Shown piece after piece: positions 1-6,054 of a stretch of 12,052 nucleotides of DNA. The position numbers were made by a program, and so were the translations under genes. Position 1 is the stretch's first letter, and every line of letters begins with the position of its first letter. The notes beneath the pieces were generated by a model, which was not told where the DNA came from, did not search any database, and worked only from the letters and a program-made list of their open reading frames with translations. Source of the DNA: Baffinella frigidus (Eukaryota; Cryptophyceae; Cryptomonadales; Baffinellaceae); the NCBI GenBank assembly GCA_026770585.1, contig MU646357.1:323343-335394 (forward strand). Reading direction: 5' to 3'.

Positions 1-5
1 GAGCG

Positions 6-66
<61 letters not shown>
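1..66. repeat. (GA)n microsatellite
   Basis: After a short GAGCGAGC lead, the dinucleotide GA is repeated without a break to about position 66. It continues off the left edge, so its full length is unknown. The complementary CT tract occurs at 8864-8928, next to a recurring GAGATCATC motif. Confidence 0.97.
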
Positions 67-69
<3 letters not shown>

Positions 70-292
70 CCCGGATGTTCTGGCGGGACGCCGCAGCCTT
101 GTTGATCCGCACTTTCCCGTCCCCGGATTTCTCAGTCTCCTGCCACGCCAGGTCATGAGTGGGACTTTCAGAACGCAACGTTTCGTTTTCGTGGTACAAA
201 TCGTACGTACTGGCCTGGTGGCATGCGACGGTTCGTTGTTGCGCACTTTCCCGACCCCCACCTTTTCAGTCTCCTGCTTTCATCCAGGAACA
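67..292. repeat. Diverged direct repeat, no gene recognised
   Basis: The stretch around 107-150 (GCACTTTCCCG, then TCAGTCTCCTGC) recurs in diverged form at 240-276, so this is an old direct duplication with about 133 bp spacing. The motif TTTTCGTGGTACAAAT at 186-201 resembles the recurring block at 8041-8113 and 8217-8289. Short open frames cross the region but show no recognisable protein. Confidence 0.5.
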
Positions 293-412
293 AGTATTTT
301 TCTTTTAAAAAATTGTATGAAAATTACTGCACAAATGCTTCGGGGCGTGACCTGTGTGTAGTAATTTTCGTTGCCAGAGTCTTAAAGGAAAATACCTATT
401 TCCGGATTGGCT
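293..412. mobile_element. Degenerate foldback element, relative of the hairpin at 10549-10688
   Basis: The left arm (GTATTTTTCTTTTAAAA, then GAAAATTACTGCACAAATG) pairs imperfectly with the right arm (GTGTAGTAATTTTCGTTGCC, then AGGAAAATACCTATTTCC). The same sequence words (CCTATTTTTCTTT, TTGCCA, TAATTTTCGTTGCC, TGTGTAGTAA) make up the much better preserved hairpin at 10549-10688. The two are therefore probably members of one family, this one decayed. Confidence 0.55.
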
Positions 413-433
413 GTGCGCACGCCTATTTGATTT

Positions 434-626
434 GCCACTCGAGAATGCCGGAGGATCCTATTTATATGTGGGGTTGTAAATATTTTTACCAGGATAAGGT
501 GTTCCAACCTCGTGACTGGCCAATATATGGCTAGTGCCGTGACCAATCAACGAAATTTACTACACAAAAGCCCACTTTTAAAAGCACATTGGTTTTAAAT
601 AGGCCCCTCTAGCATTCTCGTGTGGA
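434..626. mobile_element. Diverged foldback/MITE-like element
   Basis: GCCACTCGAGAATGCCGG at the left is the approximate reverse complement of the block around 612-626 (GCATTCTCGTGTGGAC). The inverted similarity continues inward: GATCCTATTTATA against TTTAAATAGGCCCC. The arms are eroded and the centre holds unrelated sequence. The direct repeat GCCTATTTGATTTGC at 421-435 and 671-685 lies just outside both ends and could be a remnant of duplicated flanks, though it is long for a target-site duplication. Confidence 0.5.
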
Positions 627-711
627 CCGTGGAATTCAGTGCACCATAATCGTTTAGATGGACACATAATGCCTATTTGATTTGCATGCTCTTTCACGCT
701 CCATCCCTTTC

Positions 712-740
712 GGGCGTAGGGCGTAGGGCGTAGGGCGTAG
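712..740 (+). repeat. (GGGCGTA)4 telomere-like heptamer run
   Basis: Four tandem GGGCGTA heptamers keep the 7-bp period of TTTAGGG but with altered bases. They sit at the left edge of the GTAGGG minisatellite that follows. Confidence 0.85.
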
Positions 741-1238
741 AGTGTACACGCGATGGCAGGAGTAAAGGGTGTAGGGTTCCGGGCGTAGGGTGTGCCTCGA
801 TTGCGGGTTTCGGGGTTAGAGTGTAGGGTGTGCCTCAATTTCCGGTTTCGGGGTTAGAGTGTAGGGCATGCCTCAATTTCGCTTTTCAATGTTAGTGTGT
901 AGGACGATGACCAGAGTGTAGGGTGTAGGGTTTGGAGTGTAGGGTAGCGGTAGGAGTGTGGGGTGTAGGGTTTAGAGTGCAGGGTGACGACAGGAGTGCA
1001 GGGTGCGGGGGTTAGAGTGTAGGGCGAGCCTCATTTTCAATTTTCGGGGTTAGAGTGTAGGGCGAGCCTCAATTTCAATTTTCGGGGTTAGAGTGTAGGG
1101 TGTGCCTCAAATTCAATTTTCGGGGATAGAGTGTAGGGCGAGCCTCAATTTCCATTTTTGGGGGTTAGAGTGTAGGGCGAGCCTCATTTCCACTTTTCGG
1201 GGTTAGAGTGTAGGAAGTGCTTCGATCATCACGACGGC

Positions 1239-1355
1239 GTTTCCGTTACCGTATCCGTAGGAACCCCCCTATGCCCCTACGGGCTGCCTACCGTAGGGTC
1301 CTAGGTCTTACCGCTCACGAGGTTATTCAAAATCCCTTCGAAGTCCGCTGCGTGG
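1239..1355 (+). mobile_element. CCACACAG-family MITE, copy 1 (left end missing)
   Basis: The interval matches the complete element at 4245-4405 from GTTTCCGTTACC through CCCCTATGCCCCTACGGG, CTACCGTAGGGTCCTAGG and GTTATTCAAAATCC to the terminal GTCCGCTGCGTGG. It is inserted directly after ATCATCACGACGGCG, a landmark of the minisatellite, and AGTGCAGGGCG of the array resumes at its other side. The end equivalent to CCACACAGCGGGCTACGAA is absent. Confidence 0.85.
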
Positions 1356-1451
1356 AGTGCAGGGCGCGTGCCTCAATTCCACGTTTCGGGGTTAGAGTGT
1401 AGGGCGAGCCTAATTTCCACTTTTCGGGGTTAGAGTGTAGGGTGTGCCTCC

Positions 1452-1939
1452 ATCATCACGACGGCGTGCGCCCCCTCCGGCGCCGTGCACACGCGATGAC
1501 AGGAGTGTAGGGAGTAGGGATTGGAGAGTAGGGTGCGCCTCGATTTCCGGGGTTAGAGTGTAGGATGTCCCCAATGTCCGGCTGTGGGGTTAGAGTGTAG
1601 GATGTGCCGCAATGATGGAGTGTAGGGCGTAGGGGTTAGAGTGTAGGGCGTGCCTCATTTCCACGTTTCGGGGTTAGAGTGTAGGGCGAGCCTCGATCAT
1701 CACGACGGCGTCCGCCCCCTCCGGAACCGTGTACACGTGATGACAGGAGTGTAGGGAGTAGGGATTGGAGAGTAGGGTGCGCCTCGATTTTCGGGGTTAG
1801 AGTGTAGGATGTCCCCAATGTCCGGTTGTGGGGTTAGAGTGTAGGATGTGCCTCAGTCATGGCGTGTAGGGCGTAGGGGTTAGAGTGTAGGGCGTGCCTC
1901 ATTTCCACGTTTCGGGGTTAGAGTGTAGGGCGAGCCTCA
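1452..1939 (+). repeat. Higher-order repeat, two copies of a 244-bp block
   Basis: The landmark ATCATCACGACGGCG recurs at 1452 and 1696, and the intervening sequence (CCCCCTCCGG, TGACAGGAGTGTAGGGAGTA, GTCCCCAATGTCCGG, AGGATGTGCC) is nearly the same in both blocks. Two full units of 244 bp are therefore visible. A third unit starts at 2055 but breaks off within about 33 bp and passes into the next repeat family. Confidence 0.85.
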
Positions 1940-2084
1940 ATTGCAATTTTCGGGGTTAGAGTGTAGGGCGAGCCTCAATTTCCATTTTTTGGGGTTAGAG
2001 TGTAGGGCGTGCCTCAATTCCACGTTTCGGGGTTAGAGTGTAGGGCGTGCCTCGATCATCACGACGGCGTCCGCCCCCTCCGGA

Positions 2085-2716
2085 ACCGGCGCGCCCGTCG
2101 TGATGTAGCACACGCTCCCCGGGGACACGCTCCCGGCGGCGCGCCCGCCTGTTGTATGGTTTAGGTTTGAGGGTTCAGGGTTCAGGGTTCAGGGTTCAGG
2201 GTTCATGATTTAGGGTCTAGGATTCTCCGGAACGCGCCCGTCGTGATCTAGCACACGCTCCCCGGGGACACGCTCCCGACGGCGCGCCCGCCTGGTGCGT
2301 GGTTCCGGAGTTTGGGTTCCGGAGAGGTTCCGGAGGACGGGTTCATAAGGTTCCGGAGGACTGGTTCTGGAGAGGTTGCGGCACGCCCCCGTCGGATTCT
2401 CCGGAACCCCCGTTTCTCCGGAACCCACCGTCGTGATGTAGCACACGCTCCCCGGGGTCACCAGGCCAGCGGCCCGCCCGTCTGTTGTGTGGTTCCGGAG
2501 TTTGGGATCTGGAGAGGTTCCGGAGAAGGTTCCGGAGAGCGGGTTCCGGAGGATGGGTTCCGTTCTGAAAGGTTCCGGAACGCCCCCGTTGTGATGTAGC
2601 ACACGCTCCCCGGCGTCACCAGGCCGGCGGCCCGCCCGCCTGGGATTTGGGGGGTGGGTTTGGGATTCTCCAGAGTCCAGTTGCGGTGTAGCACACACGC
2701 TCCCCACCAAGCCACA
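2085..2716. repeat. GC-rich tandem repeat, unit about 145-195 bp
   Basis: The block CGTCGTGATGTAGCACACGC with TCCCCGG is repeated at about 2095, 2239, 2433, 2591 and, degraded, at 2686. Each copy is followed by a variable stretch built from short GGTTCCGGAG repeats. Late copies carry GTCACCAGGCC where early copies carry GACACGCTCCC, so two subtypes exist. Long minus-strand reading frames here encode only the repetitive pattern SGT-PEP-RNL and are treated as by-products of the repeat. Confidence 0.85.
2161..2221 (+). repeat. (GGGTTCA)5 telomere-variant run
   Basis: Five tandem GGGTTCA heptamers are flanked by TTTAGGTTTGA and GATTTAGGGTCTAGG, which are close to TTTAGGG. The run sits inside the GC-rich tandem family, between its first and second copies. 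Confidence 0.9.
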
Positions 2717-2731
2717 CACGCTCCCCACCAA

Positions 2732-2791
2732 GAATTTTGAATAACTCCTAAGCGATAAGACCTAGGACCCTACGGTAGGCAACCCGTAGGG
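2732..2791 (-). mobile_element. CCACACAG-family MITE, copy 2 (half element)
   Basis: GAATTTTGAATAACTCCTAA, AGCGATAAGACCTAGGACCC, TACGGTAGGCAACCCGTAGG matches the reverse complement of the right half of the element at 4245-4405. It breaks off before the ATAGGGGG part. A short partial reiteration (ACGGTAGGCGACCCGTAGG after CTCCGGAACCC) follows at 2792-2824. Both ends of the element are missing. Confidence 0.8.
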
Positions 2792-2902
2792 TTTCTCCGG
2801 AACCCACGGTAGGCGACCCGTAGGTTTCTCCGGAACCCACCGTCGCTCGGCAGCACGCTCGCCTGTTGTATGGTGTACCACGCCAGAAGGCTCGGAACAT
2901 CC

Positions 2903-2958
2903 ACTTTTGACATGTTTCAGGGGAAATCCCCTGGATGCTTAAGTCAACGACGCCAGAT
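2903..2958. repeat. Dispersed inverted repeat, partner at 4595-4656
   Basis: ACATCCACTTTTGACATG, GGGGAAATCCCCTGGATGCT and TAAGTCAACGACG match, in reverse complement and with several mismatches, the segment at about 4597-4656 (GTTGACTTAAGGATTCAAGG, GGGATTTCCCTGGAG, TTCAAAAGTGGATGT). The copies lie 1.7 kb apart in opposite orientation. Each has an internal near-palindrome around GGGATTTCCC. Confidence 0.75.
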
Positions 2959-3019
2959 CTGGCGTGGATAAGGCGTTGGTTTTCCTCGACATGTTCCCGG
3001 ATGAGTGTGGTGAGATCGC

Positions 3020-3080
3020 ACCTGCGCGGGATCCGTCGGACGTGACCGGAAACTCGCCAGTACCGTATGAGGACACGACC
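3020..3080 (-). pseudogene. MoeA/CNX1 E-domain exon fragment, copy 1 (3' part of exon)
   Basis: Read on the minus strand, this encodes VVSSYGTGEFPVTSDGSRAG, nearly identical to the end of the longer copy at 3210-3297. MoeA, gephyrin E and CNX1 E proteins catalyse molybdenum insertion into molybdopterin. They carry a conserved segment of the form DGYAV-x-DG-x-GE-x-P with SRAG close behind. The exon end falls at GCAG|GTGCGATC, a canonical splice-donor context, at the same codon as in the longer copy. The upstream half, with the SIMDGYA signature, is missing. From 3081 the sequence is replaced by a CCACACAG-family MITE. The fragment cannot make a protein. Confidence 0.65.
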
Positions 3081-3198
3081 GTTTCGGTTAAGATATCCGT
3101 CGGAAACCCCCTATGCCCCTACGGGTTGCCTACCGTAGGGTCCCAGGTCTTATCGCTTAGGGGTTATTCACAAACCCCCTTCGTAGCCCGCTGTGTGG
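3081..3198 (+). mobile_element. CCACACAG-family MITE, copy 3 (left end missing)
   Basis: The interval matches the complete element from the GTTTCCGTTA point (here GTTTCGGTTAAG) through CCCCCTATGCCCCTACGGG, TGCCTACCGTAGGGTCC and CTTATCGCTTAGGGGTTATT, to the terminus TTCGTAGCCCGCTGTGTGG at 3180-3198. It starts at the same internal point as copy 1. It lies between two fragments of the MoeA/CNX1-type exon, so it may have split or accompanied a duplication of that exon. Confidence 0.85.
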
Positions 3199-3209
3199 CG
3201 AGATCACAC

Positions 3210-3297
3210 CTGCGCGGGAGCCGTCGGACGTGACCGGGAACTCGCCGGTACCGTCCGCGGACACGACCGCGTACCCGTCCATGATCGAGGTAGGCAC
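3210..3297 (-). pseudogene. MoeA/CNX1-type molybdopterin molybdenumtransferase exon, best-preserved copy
   Basis: The minus strand encodes VPTSIMDGYAVVSADG followed directly by TGEFPVTSDGSRAG. This agrees well with the start of the MoeA-like (E) domain in plant CNX1 and animal gephyrin, where an (S/A)-x-x-DGYAV signature is followed by DG-x-GE and SRAG. That family inserts molybdate into adenylylated molybdopterin in the cytosol. The 88-bp open segment is bounded by a possible acceptor (GTCCAG|GTGCC, cut after 3298) and a donor (GCAG|GTGTGATC, cut before 3209), so it looks like one internal exon ending in phase 1. No neighbouring exon of the domain is visible on either side. The intron side runs within about 11 bp into the MITE terminus at 3180-3198. 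I infer a captured or duplicated exon rather than a working gene. Residues conserved deeper in the protein cannot be assessed. Confidence 0.7.
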
Positions 3298-3374
3298 CTG
3301 GACGCGCCACGGGACGTGATCGTTTAGATGGACCGTTTGCATGCCACGTCCTGGTAGAGCGGGTCCCTGATGAC

Positions 3375-3393
3375 TTCGTAGCCCGCTGTGTGG
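3375..3393 (+). mobile_element. Solo terminus of the CCACACAG-family MITE
   Basis: TTCGTAGCCCGCTGTGTGG is an exact copy of the element end at 3180-3198, 195 bp away in the same orientation, but without the element body. Together the two termini bracket the best-preserved MoeA/CNX1-type exon. The solo end abuts the foldback element that starts at 3395. Confidence 0.8.
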
Positions 3394-3394
3394 G

Positions 3395-3560
3395 AGTTGA
3401 CAACCTTTTTGGGGTCGAAAAACTTCTGAACTTCCAGACTCTTTTAGTCAACTCGCCTGAAATGTACCACAGCGAAATGTACGCTGTGGTAAATTTCAGG
3501 TGGGTTGACTAAATTTTTTTGGAAGTTGAGAAGTTTTTCGACCCCCCAAAAGTGTCAAGT
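3395..3560. mobile_element. Long foldback element with arms of about 78 bp
   Basis: The left arm reads AGTTGACAACCTTTTTGGGG, TCGAAAAACTTCTGAACTTC, CTTTTAGTCAACTCGCCTG, AAATGTACCACAGCG. The right arm is its reverse complement with few mismatches (CGCTGTGGTAAATTTCAGG, GTTGACTAAATTTTTTTGG, GAAGTTGAGAAGTTTTTCGA, CCCCCCAAAAGTGTCAAGT). Only about seven bases (AAATGTA) separate the arms. GTTGAC lies at the left tip and the AGTCAAC/GTTGACT pair recurs mid-arm. No coding potential. Confidence 0.93.
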
Positions 3561-3614
3561 CACCAGAGACCCGCTCCCAAGGATCCCACAACCCCACCTA
3601 AAGCACCCGCCGTC

Positions 3615-3728
3615 AAGTCAAAATAGTTGACGTTGTTCGAAGCTTCGTAGGACCTACGCTCGTAGGTCCGTAGTCAACTTAGGCCCGTAGTCAACTTGAC
3701 GGCGAAAGTCAACCTGACGTAGCGCGCT
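3615..3728. repeat. Cluster of GTCAAC/GTTGAC motifs with a small hairpin
   Basis: Within about 100 bp the hexamer GTTGAC or GTCAAC occurs four times (3626, 3673, 3690, 3708), along with AGTCAACTT repeats. CGTAGGACCTACG followed by CTCGTAGGTCCGTAG at 3645-3674 forms a short palindromic patch. No gene is recognised. Confidence 0.6.
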
Positions 3729-3772
3729 CGTGTCCGAAAAACTTGGTATTAATACCAAGTTTTTCGGACACG
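3729..3772. repeat. Perfect 44-bp palindrome
   Basis: CGTGTCCGAAAAACTTGGTATT is followed at once by its exact reverse complement, giving 22-bp arms and no spacer. The outer bases of the right arm, CGGACACG, are also the end of the adjoining MoeA/CNX1 exon fragment. The palindrome therefore appears to have formed by inverted duplication across that exon's edge. Confidence 0.98.
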
Positions 3773-3804
3773 ACCACGTACCTGTCCATGATCGAGGTAG
3801 GCAC
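3764..3804 (-). pseudogene. MoeA/CNX1 E-domain exon fragment, copy 3 (5' part of exon)
   Basis: On the minus strand, after a possible acceptor CAACAG|GTGCC, the frame reads VPTSIMDRYVVVS, the start of the exon also present at 3210-3297. The glycine of the DGYA signature is arginine and the alanine is valine, so this copy would not be expected to keep the family's function. After the codon for the final serine it runs into the arm of the 44-bp palindrome. Its upstream flank differs from copy 2 except for a few bases. It is a broken copy and complements copy 1, which keeps only the other half of the exon. Confidence 0.6.
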
Positions 3805-3845
3805 CTGTTGCCGTTGGAGCCGTTGACAAATGGCACAGCTCTTGT

Positions 3846-3957
3846 CTCTGAGGCGGGCCCGTTTCTTGAGGCTCATAGACTTTTGTATCACTCAACTCAA
3901 GGCGCAAGGGCCTCGTTTAGGACCTGCATCGAGAGTAATAAAGAAGACTAAAGAAGA
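3846..3957. repeat. Diverged dispersed repeat, partner at 5421-5500
   Basis: GAGGCGGGCCCGT, CTTGAGGCTCATAGAC, TTTTGTATCACTCA and an A-rich tail with GAGAGTAATAAAGAA match 5421-5500 (GAGGCGGGCTCGTCTTGAGG, CTCACAGACGTTTGG, ATCACTCATCTCCAGGC, GAGAGTAAAAAAAG) in direct orientation. The copies have diverged by substitution and length. Function unknown. Confidence 0.7.
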
Positions 3958-4071
3958 AGCACCTGGACGCGACTCGGGACGTGCCGTCAGGTTGACTTTC
4001 TCCGTCAAGTTGACTTTCGCAGGATGGGCCGTCAACTTTAGTCGTGCGGGCCTGCCGAGCTTGCTAGCCCC

Positions 4072-4211
4072 GTTTCACCACACAGAGTTGGAGCAAACCG
4101 CCTTTTTCAATCCCTGGGTTTGTACTGAAGGCCGTCTGATTCCGACGACCTCTGGTACAAATCAAGGGCCTCGAAAAGGCGATTTGCTCCCACTCTGAGG
4201 GCTGGTGGAAC
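4072..4211. mobile_element. Foldback element with CCACCAGCCCTC-type tip
   Basis: The left arm (CAGAGTTGGAGCAAACCGCC, TTTTTCAATCCCTGGGTTTG, TACTGAAGGCCGTCTGA) is the reverse complement of the right arm (CCGACGACCTCTGGTACAAA, TCAAGGGCCTCGAAAAGGCG, ATTTGCTCCCACTCTGAG) with scattered mismatches and almost no loop. Outside that, GTTTCACCA and TGGTGGAAC pair. The right tip GAGGGCTGGTGG is the same terminus seen on the elements at 9763-9922 and 10366-10535. TTTGTAC/GTACAAA sits near the centre of each arm. Confidence 0.9.
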
Positions 4212-4244
4212 TTGAGAATAGTCGGCCGTTCCTCTCCGCCATCT

Positions 4245-4405
4245 CCACACAGCGGGCTACGAAGGGGTTTTCGGCCCAAAATGGGCCAAGTTTCCGTTAC
4301 CTTATCCGGAGGAATCCCCCTATGCCCCTACGGGTCGCCTACCGTAGGGTCCTAGGTCTTATCGCTTAGGGGTTATTCAAAATCCTTTCCAAGTCCACTG
4401 TGTGG
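4245..4405 (+). mobile_element. CCACACAG-family MITE, complete copy (161 bp)
   Basis: This is the only copy with both ends. Left terminus CCACACAGCGGGCTACGAAG and right terminus CTTTCCAAGTCCACTGTGTGG are imperfect inverted repeats (outermost CCACACAG...CTGTGTGG). Inside lie the short palindrome GGCCCAAAATGGGCC, then GTTTCCGTTACCTTATCCG, then CCCCTATGCCCCTACGGG, CTACCGTAGGGTCCTAGG and CTTATCGCTTAGGGGTTATT. It has no coding capacity, so it is non-autonomous. The flanks (GCCATCT and TTGAGCG) show no obvious target-site duplication. At least five other partial copies occur in this window. Confidence 0.92.
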
Positions 4406-4734
4406 TTGAGCGCACCACTTTGGTGAGTCCGGGCTCTTTTCAGCCCCAAAGTTGACGAATTTTTACCACACACCCAGCATGTCAACTTGCGGATAGTCGG
4501 TCACCCCGAGTGAGGCCGCGCTAGGTTTTCGAGAAGGATCGTGATCGTTTCCACGCCGGTTTGATCGAGGGAAACCGACGCCTTATCCACGTAAGATCTG
4601 ACGTGGTTGACTTAAGGATTCAAGGGATTTCCCTGGAGAGATTCAAAAGTGGATGTATCAATCATCCTGGCGTGGTTGGGTCTGTCGTACGTGTGCCAAA
4701 ATCTGTCCAGGTCCGTCAACCGAATCATGCGTGT
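4406..4734. other. No gene recognised; scattered GTTGAC motifs
   Basis: GTTGAC/GTCAAC occurs at 4451, 4481, 4606 and 4715. The 4595-4656 part is the inverted partner of 2903-2958. TCCTGGCGTGG at 4667-4677 echoes the TACCACGCCAGAG ends of the element at 10108-10238. Short open frames cross this region without resembling a known protein. Confidence 0.5.
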
Positions 4735-4898
4735 AGAGCGCTTGTGGGAAAACTTGGCCGATTTCAAGAAGAATTTTTTTCAGAAGTCGAGAATTTTGTA
4801 CCAGGACGTGACATGTCAACGGTCCATCTAAACGATTCTGGTACAAATTCTGAAAATATTTCTCATTAAAATCGGCCCAGTTTTCCCGCAAGCGCTCT
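4735..4898. mobile_element. Foldback element with 60-68 bp arms and 40-bp loop
   Basis: Left arm AGAGCGCTTGTGGGAAAAC, TTGGCCGATTTCAAGAAGAA, TTTTTTTCAGAAG, GAATTTTGTACC pairs with right arm GGTACAAATTCTGAAAATAT, TTCTCATTAAAATCGGCC, CAGTTTTCCCGCAAGCGCTCT. The left arm carries nine extra bases. The loop contains GACATGTCAACGGTCCATCT and AAACGATTC, which match (in reverse complement) the sequence beside the MoeA/CNX1-type exon at 3319-3355. When each arm is read 5' to 3' toward the loop, both give an open frame with a similar peptide, ERL-EN-ADF. Confidence 0.9.
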
Positions 4899-5144
4899 AG
4901 TAATTCTTGCGGGATTCTCACCGCGGTTGACTTACCACAGGCCTCTCTGGTACTCACCCTGCCCCGTCTCGTGCCCGCCCCGAAAAAAAACAACGCGCCC
5001 GGTTCAGTCAACTACGCGGGTTGACTGATTCTCACCGCGGGAACGGCTTCGACGGCGACAACATCCTCGGCGAGCACGCGCCCCTGCGAACAAGCGCGAA
5101 AGTCAAACCCGAAACCCGCGAAGCCCACCCACGACTCAAACCAT

Positions 5145-5265
5145 CCACACAGCGGACTTTGAAAGAATTTTGAATAACCCCTAAGCGATAAGACCTAGGA
5201 CCCTACGGTAGGCAACCCGTAGGGACATAGGGGGGTTCCTACGGATAAGGTAACGGAAACTCGGG
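5145..5265 (-). mobile_element. CCACACAG-family MITE, copy 5 (one end missing)
   Basis: The reverse complement of the family starts at terminus CCACACAGCGGACTTTGAAA, then GAATTTTGAATAACCCCTAA, GCGATAAGACCTAGG, ACATAGGGGGGTTCCTACGG, and stops at GGTAACGGAAACTCGG. The break lies at the same internal GTTTCCGTTACC point where copies 1 and 3 begin. The part with the GGCCCAAAATGGGCC palindrome and the other terminus is absent. Confidence 0.88.
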
Positions 5266-5306
5266 CTCTCATCCTCGGCGAGTTCCCACCCCTGCAAACA
5301 AGAGCG

Positions 5307-5357
5307 GTTGACTAATCCGCGCAGGTTTTGTACTGGAGGAGCAGGTGATTAGTCAAC
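5307..5357. mobile_element. 51-bp GTTGACTAATC mini-hairpin, copy 1
   Basis: GTTGACTAATC at the left is the exact reverse complement of GATTAGTCAAC at the right. The centre is CAGGTTTTGTACTGG. The same unit recurs at 5541-5591, and GTCAAC/GTTGACTGATT pairs also occur at 5007-5029. It is too small to encode anything and resembles a stripped-down inverted-repeat element. Confidence 0.85.
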
Positions 5358-5540
5358 TGTCGAGGGCCGCTGCGAACAAGAGCGGCGGTTCGTTTTTGAG
5401 GATTGTCCCTGTACATGTACCGAGGCGGGCTCGTCTTGAGGCTCACAGACGTTTGGATCACTCATCTCCAGGCTTGAGAGTAAAAAAAGAAAAGAAAAAA
5501 AGACATCTTCGGCGAGCACGCGCCCCTGCGAACAAGAGCG

Positions 5541-5591
5541 GTTGACTGATCCGCTCAGGTTTTGTACTGGATGAGCAGGTGATTAGTCAAC
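5541..5591. mobile_element. 51-bp GTTGACTAATC mini-hairpin, copy 2
   Basis: GTTGACTGATC at the left pairs with GATTAGTCAAC at the right with one mismatch. The centre is CTCAGGTTTTGTACTGG, nearly the same as copy 1 at 5307-5357. Confidence 0.85.
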
Positions 5592-5600
5592 TAAGTGTCC

Positions 5601-5742
5601 GAGGCCATGCAATTTAAACCGCCTTTTATGCCATCTTAAGGGTGATTTTTTTCAGATTTGCTATCTTAGCTTCGACAAAGCTGTAAAACAGCACGAAATC
5701 CACCCGAAGATAGCAAAAACACGGGTTAAATTGCATGGCCTC
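5601..5742. mobile_element. Foldback MITE with GAGGCCATGCAATTTAA ends
   Basis: GAGGCCATGCAATTTAAACC at the left and GGGTTAAATTGCATGGCCTC at the right form the terminal inverted repeat. Pairing continues inward (TGCCATCTTAAGGGTGATTT with AAATCCACCCGAAGATAGCA). The left side holds an extra copy of the TTGCTATCTT word, and a small GCTGT-AAA-ACAGC hairpin sits at 5680-5692. No reading frame of note. No clear target-site duplication. Confidence 0.93.
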
Positions 5743-6054
5743 GCCCATGAAACTGTCGTGGGACTCGCACGCGCTGCGAACGAGAGGCCCCCGTCAACTT
5801 TGCGCTGGAAGTTTACTTAACCGCGCAGGGCCACTTAGCAGCGGCCGAGTTCCTTGTCGCTTTTTTTCACCTTGAATTCAAGGTGAAATTCCGGTTAGGT
5901 TCCAGGGCGATGGACAAGATTCTGGTACAAATTGTTCCGATGGACTGTGTCCGTGAAAGCCCCCCCCCCGGTGGCTGCTAAGTGTTTTTTTCGCACGCGG
6001 CGTCAACTCATCGGGACAGGCCCCTCAAAGTAAAACCCCCCTCAAAGTCAAAAC
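5743..6054. other. No gene; one palindrome and scattered motifs
   Basis: The stretch holds the 24-bp palindrome at 5865-5888, GTCAAC at 5793 and 6002, CTGGTACAAA at 5932-5941 and a poly-C run near 5961-5970. GCTGCGAACGAGAGG at 5773-5787 is a diverged piece of the 5064-5597 repeat. No protein is recognised. Confidence 0.55.
5865..5888. repeat. Perfect 24-bp palindrome
   Basis: TTTCACCTTGAA is followed directly by TTCAAGGTGAAA, giving 12-bp arms with no spacer. It is centred on an EcoRI-type GAATTC. Confidence 0.97.

Larger units (their letters stand above)
741..2078 (+). repeat. Subtelomeric minisatellite, unit about 38 bp
   Basis: The tandem unit has the consensus pattern GGGGTTAGAGTGTAGGGCG, then (A/T)GCCTCAATTTCCA, then TTTTC. 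It repeats every 37-39 bp through most of the interval. Unit boundaries drift, and some units are shortened to GAGTGTAGGGTGTAGGGTTT. Three or more blocks carry a non-unit insertion, GATCATCACGACGGCG followed by CCCCCTCCGG. TAGGG in nearly every unit suggests descent from telomere-type repeats. No coding potential is apparent; the short open frames here simply follow the repeat. Confidence 0.9.
5064..5597 (+). repeat. Three copies of a GCGAGCACGCGCCCCTG unit
   Basis: The pattern CTCGGCGAGCACGCGCCCCTG followed by CGAACAAGAGCGGTTGACT appears at about 5066, 5274 and 5506. The last two copies continue into the 51-bp hairpins at 5307-5357 and 5541-5591. The first diverges after CGAACAAGCGCG. GCTGCGAACAAGAGCGG recurs alone at 5369-5385. 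No protein is recognised in any frame. Confidence 0.8.

Noticed and set aside
741-2078. Possible CRISPR array (repeats of about 38 bp)
   Set aside because: The units are contiguous degenerate tandem repeats without unique spacers, in a eukaryotic telomere-like context, and no cas-type genes are present.
2210-2731. 173-residue minus-strand open frame
   Set aside because: It lies entirely inside the GC-rich tandem repeat, its protein is a repeated S/G/T/P/E/R pattern, and equally long frames exist on the opposite strand. The open frame follows from the repeat sequence.
2964-3233. 89-residue plus-strand frame beginning MDKALVFLDMF
   Set aside because: It is antisense to the MoeA/CNX1-type exon fragment and runs through the MITE copy at 3081-3198. 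The recognisable protein signal is on the minus strand.
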